Source of the DNA: an uncultured Lachnospiraceae bacterium | GTDB taxonomy: Bacteria; Bacillota; Clostridia; Lachnospirales; Lachnospiraceae | DNA: 21,762 nucleotides | Assembly: GCA_902803155.1 (NCBI GenBank) | Contig: CADCOU010000007.1 | Coordinates: forward strand, 1-21,762 | Direction: 5' to 3' | Part shown: positions 1-7,727 of the stretch, one piece after another | Numbering within the stretch: position 1 is the first letter of the stretch | Layout of the letters: each line of letters opens with the position of its first letter | Made by a program: the position numbers and the translations under genes | Notes under the pieces: generated by a model | Databases searched by the model: none | The model's input: only the letters and a program-made list of their open reading frames with translations | What the model was told of the DNA's origin: nothing

Positions 1-2
1 CC

Positions 3-1052
3 GCGGCGGTTCTTTCCGACCGGATCCGGAGCTATGGCGTGATCCGGGATATCGTGATCGGCTCCACGGCGCTGGAGGCGCTCGCCCTGCTTGGGTTCTC
101 GCTTTCGCGGGTATTCTGGAACCTCTGTATATGGTCCGTATGTCTCGGCTTCGGCCTGGGCATGGGAGTCACGCTTCTGTGCCGTATGCTGAGACGCGCA
201 GGAAGGCGTTACGCTGAGATTGTGTTTGCAGGCGGGGCCCTGGGAATCACGGCAGGAGTCTGGATCCTTTCCCAGGTCTTTGCAAGAGGCGGAGGATGGC
301 GTACATCCTGCCAGATCCTGGCAGTCGCACAGGTACTGCTGTGTCTGCTTCAGTTCTCTCTGAGAAGAAGAGGTCTCCGGGAGTCGGAAGAATCTGTCCG
401 GAAACTGCAGAGGGAGAGGAACCGCATGAGAGCGGTCAGGAGACAGAAGAAGATCAGGGAAGACGGACCGCTGGATGAAAGATCTGCCCCGGCCCGTTTC
501 CGTTCCCTTGCATGCACGTATCTTGCCTGCACGTTCTGCTCCGTTCTTGTTCTTGGCGCAGTGCTGTGGCCCGGGACCTGGCTTGTCTCCTCAGGAAGAG
601 GCAATCTGCCATCTTCGGTATCGGTCATGATCGTATCGGGAGGCCTGGCAGCAGGCAGACTGCTCGCTTATGTGTTCCCGCTTCCGGGAAACAGAAAAGT
701 ACTTCTGTTCGGAGTATTTGCTGCCGCTGCAGCCGGTGTGGCGCTGGTACTTTCTGGTTCCGGTCTGTCCCTGCTGCAGGCAGAATTTCTTCAGTTTGCA
801 ATCGGCGCCGGCGCGGGTGAAGTGCTGCCGGTCCTGATCACGACGGAAGACGAGAGGCTGGATGAAGATGCGCAGGATTCCCTGTACGGATTGCTCCCGG
901 CTTTTTATGCAGGGGCGCTGGCAGTGATCACGCCTCTTACGCAGGCCCTGGTGGGATGCGGACAGGAGAGGTGGTTTGCTCTGTGGCTTCTGACAGCGGC
1001 TGTTCTGATGACATTATTCCTTGCCGGTGCAGAAAGGCGCATTAAGAGGTAA
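3..1052 (+). CDS. MFS transporter, 5' end outside window (partial)
   Basis: The frame is open from the first complete codon of the window. A GTG at 39 could serve as a start, but the residues before it (AAVLSDRIRSYG) resemble the conserved MFS loop between helices 2 and 3 (G-x-L-a-D-R-x-G), so the true start lies upstream and the gene is cut by the window edge. The visible 349 residues contain about nine or ten hydrophobic helices. They are split by a long basic cytoplasmic loop (about residues 120-165, rich in R, K and E) that matches the central loop between the two six-helix halves of MFS carriers. No substrate can be deduced. The C-terminus is short and basic (AERRIKR). The stop is 7 nt before the next start, so the two genes are probably co-transcribed. 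Family assignment is by topology and the loop motif; subfamily unknown. Confidence 0.72.
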   Translation, partial: AAVLSDRIRSYGVIRDIVIGSTALEALALLGFSLSRVFWNLCIWSVCLGFGLGMGVTLLCRMLRRAGRRYAEIVFAGGALGITAGVWILSQVFARGGGWRTSCQILAVAQVLLCLLQFSLRRRGLRESEESVRKLQRERNRMRAVRRQKKIREDGPLDERSAPARFRSLACTYLACTFCSVLVLGAVLWPGTWLVSSGRGNLPSSVSVMIVSGGLAAGRLLAYVFPLPGNRKVLLFGVFAAAAAGVALVLSGSGLSLLQAEFLQFAIGAGAGEVLPVLITTEDERLDEDAQDSLYGLLPAFYAGALAVITPLTQALVGCGQERWFALWLLTAAVLMTLFLAGAERRIKR

Positions 1053-1059
1053 AGGTGTT

Positions 1060-1698
1060 ATGGATAGATATGTTATTACAATCTCAAGAAGGTTTGCCAG
1101 CAACGGACATGCGATTGCCGGAAGGGTGAGTGAGATCCTCGGCATCCCTGTATATGACAGGAGCTCTGTCGAAGCAAGAGTAGCCATGCTTCAGCCGGAG
1201 ACGGAGGAAGTGTCAGACGATCTGGATCTTCAGGGAACCGGTGAGAGCGCAGTGAAGAGTGATGCAGGAAGAGGACTCCTGAGGGGACTGTTCCGGCGGG
1301 AGGTCAGGGAAGATATTCCGGATGAAGCCCAGATGGAGTTTGACCGGCAGTGTGATGCGATCCGTTCTCTTGCCGCGGAAGGCTCCTGCATCATAATAGG
1401 CCGGTGTGCGGATGAGATCTTCCTGAAGGATCCGGCAGCGCTTCACGTATTCATCTTTGCCACGGATGAAGTGCGGCTGAAGAACAGTATGGAAATGCTG
1501 CATACAGGTGAAGAGGAGGCGCTTGCGCTGATCCAGAACGAGGACCGCTCCAGGGAGAAATACAGGAAACGGTTTGCAGGGAATGCAGAAGATGAACTTG
1601 CCGGAAGACATCTTCTGCTTGATTCCGGAAAACTCGGAGTGGAAGAATGCGCAAAGATCATTGCCGAGGCTGCCGGGTACTTGTTCGGAGACACTTGA
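1060..1698 (+). CDS. cytidylate kinase-like family protein
   Basis: 212-aa cytosolic protein. The N-terminus MDRYVITISRRFASNGHAIA aligns with the start of the cytidylate-kinase-like family (typical form: I-T-I-S-R-x-x-G-S-G-G-x-x-I-A). It is followed by LGIPVYDR and, further on, the family's CIIIGRCADEIF motif and an arginine-rich lid-like stretch (about residues 155-180, EDRSREKYRKRF). These proteins share the nucleoside-monophosphate kinase fold, but their substrate is generally not established. The phosphate-binding loop is altered here: the usual GSGG reads ASNG, so ATP binding may be weak or different. I chose ATG 1060 because it begins the conserved sequence and has AGAGG about 10 nt upstream; an in-frame TTG at 1021 would overlap the preceding gene. 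Probably co-transcribed with the MFS gene. Confidence 0.8.
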   Translation: MDRYVITISRRFASNGHAIAGRVSEILGIPVYDRSSVEARVAMLQPETEEVSDDLDLQGTGESAVKSDAGRGLLRGLFRREVREDIPDEAQMEFDRQCDAIRSLAAEGSCIIIGRCADEIFLKDPAALHVFIFATDEVRLKNSMEMLHTGEEEALALIQNEDRSREKYRKRFAGNAEDELAGRHLLLDSGKLGVEECAKIIAEAAGYLFGDT

Positions 1699-1710
1699 GT
1701 AAGCTATACT
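1681..1710 (+). promoter_or_regulatory. putative sigma-70/SigA promoter for nrdR
   Basis: TTGTTC at 1681-1686 and TATACT at 1705-1710 are separated by 18 nt. It overlaps the 3' end of the kinase-like gene and would start transcription near 1717, about 50 nt before nrdR. The -10 matches consensus in five of six positions; the -35 is weaker. It would serve nrdR and the run of closely spaced genes behind it. Confidence 0.5.
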
Positions 1711-1766
1711 GAATGTGAACTCTGTAAGCGCGGGGAGATAAGGAATCAGAAAAGGGGGACAAGGAG

Positions 1767-2216
1767 ATGAGATGTCCGTATTGTGCAAGTGAAGATACCA
1801 GGGTAACCGATTCCAGACCTGTCGAGGAGATGAATTCCATCCGAAGAAGAAGACAGTGTGATAAATGCGGCAAGCGGTTTACCACTTATGAGAAGATCGA
1901 AACGATCCCGCTGGTTGTGATCAAGAAGGATAATACGCGACAGCAGTATGACCGCAGCAAGATCGAGTCCGGCGTGATGAGGGCCTGCTACAAGAGGGCG
2001 GTCCCGATTGCTGATATCCAGGCAATGATTGACCGCATCGAAGCGGATATCTATAACCGCGGGACAGGTGAGATCAAGAGCTCTGAGATCGGGGAGATGA
2101 TCATGGAAGGGCTGAAGGAACTTGATCCGGTCGCTTATGTCCGGTTTGCTTCCGTTTACCGCGAGTTCAAGGACGTGGGAACTTTCATGGAAGAGTTGAA
2201 GAAAATCATCAAGTGA
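1767..2216 (+). CDS. nrdR: transcriptional repressor NrdR
   Basis: 149 aa, the usual NrdR length. The N-terminal zinc ribbon is complete (C3-x2-C6 and C31-x2-C34, in CPYC and CDKC), with the family hallmark DSRPVEEMNSIRRRR between them. Residues about 48-138 form the ATP-cone (VVIKKDN, YDRSKIESGVMRAC, GTGEIKSSEIGEMIMEGL). NrdR is the nucleotide-sensing repressor of ribonucleotide reductase genes: ATP or dATP bound to the cone controls oligomer state and binding to NrdR boxes. No reductase gene lies in the window. ATG 1767 is preceded by AAGGGGG at good spacing. The stop is 10 nt before the large DUF5717-like gene, so nrdR is probably the first gene of that transcription unit. Confidence 0.97.
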   Translation: MRCPYCASEDTRVTDSRPVEEMNSIRRRRQCDKCGKRFTTYEKIETIPLVVIKKDNTRQQYDRSKIESGVMRACYKRAVPIADIQAMIDRIEADIYNRGTGEIKSSEIGEMIMEGLKELDPVAYVRFASVYREFKDVGTFMEELKKIIK

Positions 2217-2226
2217 GGTATGGATT

Positions 2227-5200
2227 GTGCGCAGACGTCTGGAAGAGCTGCTGAACGAGACATTTGAATATGCTGCTCCTCAGCTGCTGCTGACAGGAGA
2301 TGTACCGGAAGGTGAAGTGCAGGAGGGTGGAATGCTCTCAGGCACTCTTTCTGTGTCCCATCCGGAAGGGAAGAAGATCAGAGGATTTGTCTATCCTTCA
2401 AACCCGCGTATGTCAGTCAGTGCACAGGATTTTTACAGTGCGTCTCCGCGTATCCGCTGGCAGTTGGATCTGACAGGGCTTCTGCCGGGCGAGAAAACCG
2501 AGGGGTCGATCACTTTCTGTACTGAACTCGGGGAACGGGAAGTGGCTTATTCCGTATCAATCCGTCCCGAGCCGCTGAAGACCTCTCTCCCGGATGTTCA
2601 TGGACTGGCAGTGATGGCGGAGAAGGATTTTGACGCGGCGTGCGATGTGTTCCTGTCAGAAGGATTCGGAGAATCCCTTCTGGCAGACAGTTATGAGAAC
2701 CAGACGCTGTGGAAAGCGCTGCGGGAGGAAGAAGTTCGTGAACATGCTCTGGAGGAATTTCTGATCGGTACCAGGCAGAAAGAACCGATTGAACTTTCTC
2801 TCTCTTCCGATACCAGGAAAATTGAAAATCCGGAGGGAACCGTTCTGGAACAGGTTACTCTGCAGAAGAGTACATGGGGATATCTGGAACTTGAGATCAG
2901 TTCGGATGCCAGATTCCTGCGGGTGGAAAAGAAACGGGTGAGCACTGCTGAGTTTATCGGGTCGAAGTGGGATCTCCGTTATATCATCGACGCTAATTTC
3001 CTGCACGCAGGACGTAACTGGGGCAGGATCACGGTACGGACCTGCTACCAGACACTTACGTATGAAGTATGTGCGGAAGTGAGGAGCGGAATAGACCTGC
3101 GCCCGCACCGGGTCCAGGGTGTTATGATCAGGAAAGCGGTCCTGCTCTATCTGGACTACAGGCTGGGGAGGATCGATCTGAAACAGTGGGCAGAGCGTAC
3201 GACTTCAGTGATCGGAAGCTATAAGCGGGCTGGAGGAGAAGACATTCGTGCGGATCTTCTGTCGGTGTTTGTTATGCAGGCGGAGGGAAAGAGGTCATCC
3301 TCGGAGCGCGAACTTCACAGGATCGAACGGACGCAGGATGTTCTGAGCGATCCGGAAACCGAAGCGGCATGGCTGTACCTCTCCACTTTTTTTTCAAGAG
3401 ATCAGGAGTATATTACACAGGTCAGAGGAAGGATCCGCATTCTGCATCTGGAGCACAGGTCTTCCTGGCTGATCCAGTGGCTGGCGTTTTATCTGCTTGA
3501 GGATGAGATGGGCGGGGATTCCGGAAGACTGGAAACGATCCTCCGTCATATCGAACGCTTCAGCTGCAGCCCGGTCCTGCTTCTTGAGGCTGTTCAGATT
3601 GCTCTGAAAAATCCGTTTCTGCTTCATGACTGGACAGGCGGAGCAAGGATGGTGGTGAACTTTGCCGTGAAGGAAGGCATAGCGGACGAGCGGCTTATCC
3701 TTCACAGCATGAACCTGATCCGCAGGAGAAACCGGTTTGATTCCGCCACATTCCGGATGCTTGCGCGCTGCTATGAGAGTACCCGGCTTGATGATGTGCT
3801 GGCAGTATGGACTCAGATGGCGATCATCGGGGAGAAGAAAGAGGAGAAGTATTTCAGTCTCTATCAGGCAGCGGTATCCCGTGACCTGAAGATCACCGGA
3901 CTTTACGAATACTACATGGAAACCATGGGTGAGGTGCGTATTGAACAGATGCCGCAGGTCATCCGTCGTTTCTTTGTGATGAATGACGCCCTTGACTGGA
4001 GAAAAAAGGCGCGGATCTATCGCAACATGTCCGATTCTGCCGACAGTATTCCGCAGATTTTTGCGGCTATGCGTCCGCAGGTGGAGAAGTTTATCACCGA
4101 TCAGATCCAGATGATGAGGATCAATGAAGACCTTGCGGTCCTGATCACGCGCTATCTGAACAGGCAGATGGTAACGGCATCCCTGGCCAGGAAACTGATA
4201 CGGCTCCTGTTTACATTTGAAATAGACTGCAGGAGCCCTCTGATGAAGCGGGTCGTAGTCGCGGATACAAGACTTGGAAGGGTGCGGACGGTTCCGATCA
4301 CAGATCACAGCGCACAGGTACAGATCTATTCCGAACAGTCCAGGATACTTCTGGAAGATGCAGACGGACACCGGTGTGCGTCCACTTCCCTGTATCTGGC
4401 GCGGCATCTTCTGGATGATACGAAGCTGCTCAATTTTTGCATCCAGGAGGCGGCTGATGATCCGCATCTGGTACTTTTCTTTGCACTGAATCCGAAATCA
4501 CACCAGCCGATCACGCATCAGGCGCTGCGGTTCTTTCTGGATGCCGTAAGGCAGTCCGGCATTTCAGAGGATTACCGTATGCAGGTAAGGGCGTGGCTGC
4601 TGGATTATTATGATACGCATACCTCTGAAGAGACCATTGGCGCATTCCTCAGGGGGATCGATATTGATACGTATGTCAGCATTGACAGGAAAAAACTGCT
4701 GGCGCTCCTGACACAGGAGGGTATGTATGAGACTGCGTGGCCGGTGATCGAGAAATACGGTGCGGAAGGCGTGGATCTGAACATTCTGGTCCGAATCCTG
4801 TCCCAGACGGTCCTGGATAAGGATTATGAGGAGGACAGGACTCTTCTGGCTTTCTGTGCCGCTCTGTTTGAATCCGGCAAGGTGGAAGAACATCTGCTCT
4901 CTTATCTGTTGATGTACTATGACGGACCGGTCGGGAAAATGAAAGAGCTGTGGCGTCTGGGACAGGAGTATGGCCTGGATACCATGACGATTGAGAAAAA
5001 GATTCTCAGCATGATCATCTTCACCAGAGAGGGTAGTGAAGGAAGCGAGCAGATCTATCTTTCCTTCCGGAGGGCTCTGGGCAGCAGAAGACTGAGCCGT
5101 GCATATGTCATCCTGCGCTGTTATGAATACCTCGTGAAGGAGTTCCCTGTCATGGAGGCAATCTTTGAGGAATGCCAGAGAGAACACCGCAAGGGAAGCA

Positions 5201-5760
5201 GGCTGCCGGATGTATGCGGCCTTGCTCTTCTTCAGTATCTGAGCACAGTTCCGGAAATGAACCAGGAGCAGCAGGAGACTGCCGGGGAACTGCTTGCCTG
5301 GTATACCGGAAGAGGGATACGGTTTGCCTATTTCCTGAGATTTCCGCAGGAAATGATATCCGGCCTCGGGATCGAGGACAAGGTATTCTGCGAGGCGGTA
5401 GCGGACCCGAAGAGCAGTGTCAGACTGTTTTACAGGGATAAGCATGAGAACAATCCTTTCACGGAAGAAACCATGCGGGATGTATTTGAAGGGATCCGCG
5501 TCAGAGAATTTGTCCTTTTTGAGGATGAGGAGCTGGAATGCTATACCGTTGAGATCAGACCGGACGGGAGTTCGATCGTAAGCCCGCATCGTTATCTGAG
5601 ATCCGGTCCGGTTCCCCGGAATCTGAAAGAGAGTCGTTACGGAAGAATCACTGCAATGTCGAAACTGCTGTCTGAAGGAGACCGGGAAGGGTTTACCGAG
5701 GCACTGAAGGAATACCGGCAGCTGGACAGCCTGACGAAAGAGATCTTTACACTTATGTAA
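2227..5760 (+). CDS. giant Ig-like plus helical-repeat protein (DUF5717-like)
   Basis: 1177 aa with no signal peptide or membrane segment, so probably cytosolic. Residues about 10-116 and 186-286 are two beta-rich blocks resembling Ig/ASH-like sandwiches; the second has the recurring pattern F-L-H-A-G-R-N-W-G-R-I followed by alternating hydrophobics. A charged helical linker separates them. From about 295 to 1080 the protein is almost entirely amphipathic helices, like a TPR or HEAT solenoid. A small beta-containing tail follows (about 1085-1177, including REFVLFEDEELECY). I recognise this as the DUF5717 type of Lachnospiraceae protein, function unknown. No catalytic motif is visible; a scaffold or binding role is inferred. 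The start is GTG 2227, with GTGAGG at 2213-2218 about 8 nt upstream. ATG 2220 is out of frame. The DUF5716-like gene follows after 9 nt, suggesting partner proteins. Confidence 0.75.
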   Translation: MRRRLEELLNETFEYAAPQLLLTGDVPEGEVQEGGMLSGTLSVSHPEGKKIRGFVYPSNPRMSVSAQDFYSASPRIRWQLDLTGLLPGEKTEGSITFCTELGEREVAYSVSIRPEPLKTSLPDVHGLAVMAEKDFDAACDVFLSEGFGESLLADSYENQTLWKALREEEVREHALEEFLIGTRQKEPIELSLSSDTRKIENPEGTVLEQVTLQKSTWGYLELEISSDARFLRVEKKRVSTAEFIGSKWDLRYIIDANFLHAGRNWGRITVRTCYQTLTYEVCAEVRSGIDLRPHRVQGVMIRKAVLLYLDYRLGRIDLKQWAERTTSVIGSYKRAGGEDIRADLLSVFVMQAEGKRSSSERELHRIERTQDVLSDPETEAAWLYLSTFFSRDQEYITQVRGRIRILHLEHRSSWLIQWLAFYLLEDEMGGDSGRLETILRHIERFSCSPVLLLEAVQIALKNPFLLHDWTGGARMVVNFAVKEGIADERLILHSMNLIRRRNRFDSATFRMLARCYESTRLDDVLAVWTQMAIIGEKKEEKYFSLYQAAVSRDLKITGLYEYYMETMGEVRIEQMPQVIRRFFVMNDALDWRKKARIYRNMSDSADSIPQIFAAMRPQVEKFITDQIQMMRINEDLAVLITRYLNRQMVTASLARKLIRLLFTFEIDCRSPLMKRVVVADTRLGRVRTVPITDHSAQVQIYSEQSRILLEDADGHRCASTSLYLARHLLDDTKLLNFCIQEAADDPHLVLFFALNPKSHQPITHQALRFFLDAVRQSGISEDYRMQVRAWLLDYYDTHTSEETIGAFLRGIDIDTYVSIDRKKLLALLTQEGMYETAWPVIEKYGAEGVDLNILVRILSQTVLDKDYEEDRTLLAFCAALFESGKVEEHLLSYLLMYYDGPVGKMKELWRLGQEYGLDTMTIEKKILSMIIFTREGSEGSEQIYLSFRRALGSRRLSRAYVILRCYEYLVKEFPVMEAIFEECQREHRKGSRLPDVCGLALLQYLSTVPEMNQEQQETAGELLAWYTGRGIRFAYFLRFPQEMISGLGIEDKVFCEAVADPKSSVRLFYRDKHENNPFTEETMRDVFEGIRVREFVLFEDEELECYTVEIRPDGSSIVSPHRYLRSGPVPRNLKESRYGRITAMSKLLSEGDREGFTEALKEYRQLDSLTKEIFTLM

Positions 5761-5769
5761 TTGTGAACT

Positions 5770-6933
5770 ATGGAAGACGAGAAGAGTACACTAATCGGAA
5801 TACAGATCTCAGGTGAGGGAGCGCAGATTACCTGGTATAACCGCAGCCTGGAAGAGCCGCAGACACTGTCTTTGCCCGGAGAGGGAGAAGATGGTCTGAT
5901 TACTGTTCCGGCAGACGCCTGGAAAGGGGCTTTGAGAGGCGGAAGGTTTGGCATGCAGTCCCTTGAGAAGTTCATGGCCCGTCTGGTCGGGATGGTACCC
6001 GGAAGCCACGCCGGAGAAGACCTGCGTATATCGGTTACCGTTCCGAATCTCACGCAGGAACTTGGAGAACATCTCATCGCCAGCCTGGAAAGCCTGGGGA
6101 TCGAACGCCGGAACCTGTTCCTTCAGGACTGGCGGACCAGTTTTTATTATTATGTTATCAGCATGAAGAAGGAGCTCTGGAGCGGAGATGTTGCTTTTAT
6201 CCGGCTCCGGGACATGCAGATGAAGGGGAGCATCCTGCATATAGACCGCACAGTAAGGCCCTGGGTTGTGACAATTCAGGATGTTGCGACTGCGGATGTC
6301 AGCGACCATGTCCGGGGAAACCGGAGCGACGAGGACTGGAATAAAGAGCGGGACCGTATATTCTATGAGTTCCTCGGCAGACTGTTTGAAAGACGGAGTG
6401 TCACGACAAGTTACCTGTACGGGACTTATTTTGACAGAAGCTGGGCGGAACGCTCTTTTCAGTATCTGACCTTCCGCAGGCATGCATTTCAGGGGCAGAA
6501 TCTGTTTTCGAAAGGCGCCTGTTACAGTCTGATGGTAAGACTGGGAATCCGACAGATTCCGGAGATGCTGTTTATGGGTGTCGATATGGTTACCCATAAT
6601 ATCGGGATGAGTCTCAGGGTGAAGGGGAGGGAGCAGTATCATATGCTCATCCCCGCAGGAGTCAACTGGTATGAGGCGCACAGCAGGATCGAGATGGTGC
6701 CTGATTCGGAAATGAGTGTCACCATCCTGACAACTCCCATGGAGGGAGGGGAGACTGTGGGAAGAGTGCTGAGGCTGGACCATTTTCCGGAGAGGAAAAA
6801 CCGTGCGACGCGTCTTCGAATGTCCATCTATTTTTCTTCCGCACACCGCTGTGAGATAGAAGTCGAGGATCTTGGGTTCGGGGGAATAACACCGTCCAGC
6901 GGAAGGGTCTGGAAGAGACAGGTGATCCTATGA
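5770..6933 (+). CDS. degenerate Hsp70-like protein (DUF5716-like)
   Basis: 387 aa, no signal peptide. The order of motifs parallels DnaK in shortened form. STLIGIQISGEG (from residue 5) sits where Hsp70 has IGIDLGT. LRISVTVPNLTQE followed by LESLGIERRNLFLQDW sits where Hsp70 has the VPA/REAT and EPTAAA region. YLYGTYFDRSW (about 215-225) and NLFSKGACYSL (244-254) fall where Hsp70 has VGGSTRIP and PDEAVAYGAA. The segment from D272 (VDMVTHNIGM) through LIPAG (293-297) to IEVEDLGFG (363-371) resembles the beta substrate-binding domain. The phosphate-binding motifs (DLGTT, DLGGGT, GG) are lost, so I infer a pseudo-ATPase. No clear Shine-Dalgarno precedes ATG 5770, 9 nt after the previous stop, suggesting coupling. 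The stop overlaps the next start (ATGA). The DUF5716 name is from memory; the Hsp70 relation is my reading. Confidence 0.68.
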   Translation: MEDEKSTLIGIQISGEGAQITWYNRSLEEPQTLSLPGEGEDGLITVPADAWKGALRGGRFGMQSLEKFMARLVGMVPGSHAGEDLRISVTVPNLTQELGEHLIASLESLGIERRNLFLQDWRTSFYYYVISMKKELWSGDVAFIRLRDMQMKGSILHIDRTVRPWVVTIQDVATADVSDHVRGNRSDEDWNKERDRIFYEFLGRLFERRSVTTSYLYGTYFDRSWAERSFQYLTFRRHAFQGQNLFSKGACYSLMVRLGIRQIPEMLFMGVDMVTHNIGMSLRVKGREQYHMLIPAGVNWYEAHSRIEMVPDSEMSVTILTTPMEGGETVGRVLRLDHFPERKNRATRLRMSIYFSSAHRCEIEVEDLGFGGITPSSGRVWKRQVIL

Positions 6934-7727
6934 GTTTTGATCTTTGTACGGGAAAGAAAGCGGAGCATCCGTTCTTTATCGAGAGCATCGGGATCCGTAT
7001 CTTTACGATTGAAGAATTGTGCTGGTTCCTTCACAACAACCTCTACCTGATCGACAGGAACGTCGCTTCAACGGAACTGGCCGAATGGGTGCGGGATGAA
7101 CTTGGGCTGAAGACACTGGCGCGGAAACTGCTCGATGCAGTGGACCGTCCGGATCACGATGTCAGCTATTTTATTATGCCGGTCTTTCAGGAGATCGGAT
7201 ATCTGTCGCCGGAGGAAATGCGGCGGATGCGGGAGGAACTGACCAGGGTGCAGGTGCAGCCTGAGGATCAGCGTGCAAAGATCCGTGCGGATTATCTGGT
7301 GAGCGGAGGTCGTTGTGTCGCTGCAATAACAGCCTACCGGAGGATCTTAAGCAGGAAGGCGGAGGGTAATCTCGGAACGGCCTTCTATTCCTCTGTCTGG
7401 AATAATCTGGGCTGTGCATATGCACAGCAGTTCCGCTTTAAAGAAGCCGCGGACGCATTCCTCGAAGGCTGGAAACTTGCACAGACAAGAGAACTGATGC
7501 GCAGATACGTCAGTACGCTGCCGCTCTTCCTGTCAGACGAAGAGTATCGTGAAAAACTCAGTTCCATCGGGGCTGACGGCATGCTGATCGGAAAGATCCA
7601 GGAATACAATGCTTCCGTTGCCAGGGAAGCGGAAGAGAAGATCGCGTCCAGAAGGAATCCGGGTGAAGATCCGGAAAAGGAGCTGGAACACCTGAAGAAT
7701 GAATACAGAAGAGGAGCCTTCAGCTGA
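6930..7727 (+). CDS. TPR-like protein of the Hsp70-like cluster
   Basis: 265 aa, soluble and mostly helical. The N-terminal part (about 1-110) contains IGIRIFTIEELCWFLHNNLY and LAEWVRDELGL, an all-helical domain I cannot assign to a named family. Residues about 115-190 look like two or three tetratricopeptide repeats (KIRADYLVSGGRCVAAITAY; VWNNLGCAYAQQFRFKEAAD), with the A/Y/L spacing of TPR helices. The tail (about 205-265) is highly charged and probably a helix. TPR proteins commonly act as co-factors of Hsp70 chaperones, and this gene overlaps the Hsp70-like gene by ATGA and the next gene by TGATG, so a physical partnership is a reasonable inference. No catalytic residues seen. Confidence 0.68.
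   Translation: MSFDLCTGKKAEHPFFIESIGIRIFTIEELCWFLHNNLYLIDRNVASTELAEWVRDELGLKTLARKLLDAVDRPDHDVSYFIMPVFQEIGYLSPEEMRRMREELTRVQVQPEDQRAKIRADYLVSGGRCVAAITAYRRILSRKAEGNLGTAFYSSVWNNLGCAYAQQFRFKEAADAFLEGWKLAQTRELMRRYVSTLPLFLSDEEYREKLSSIGADGMLIGKIQEYNASVAREAEEKIASRRNPGEDPEKELEHLKNEYRRGAFS

Noticed and set aside
3394..4467. Long minus-strand open frame (357 codons) inside the DUF5717-like gene
   Set aside because: His/Pro/Arg-rich antisense shadow of a long GC-rich gene; no start signal and no recognisable domain. The same applies to the frames at 4564-5589, 5809-6846, 7385-8401 and 20164-21327.
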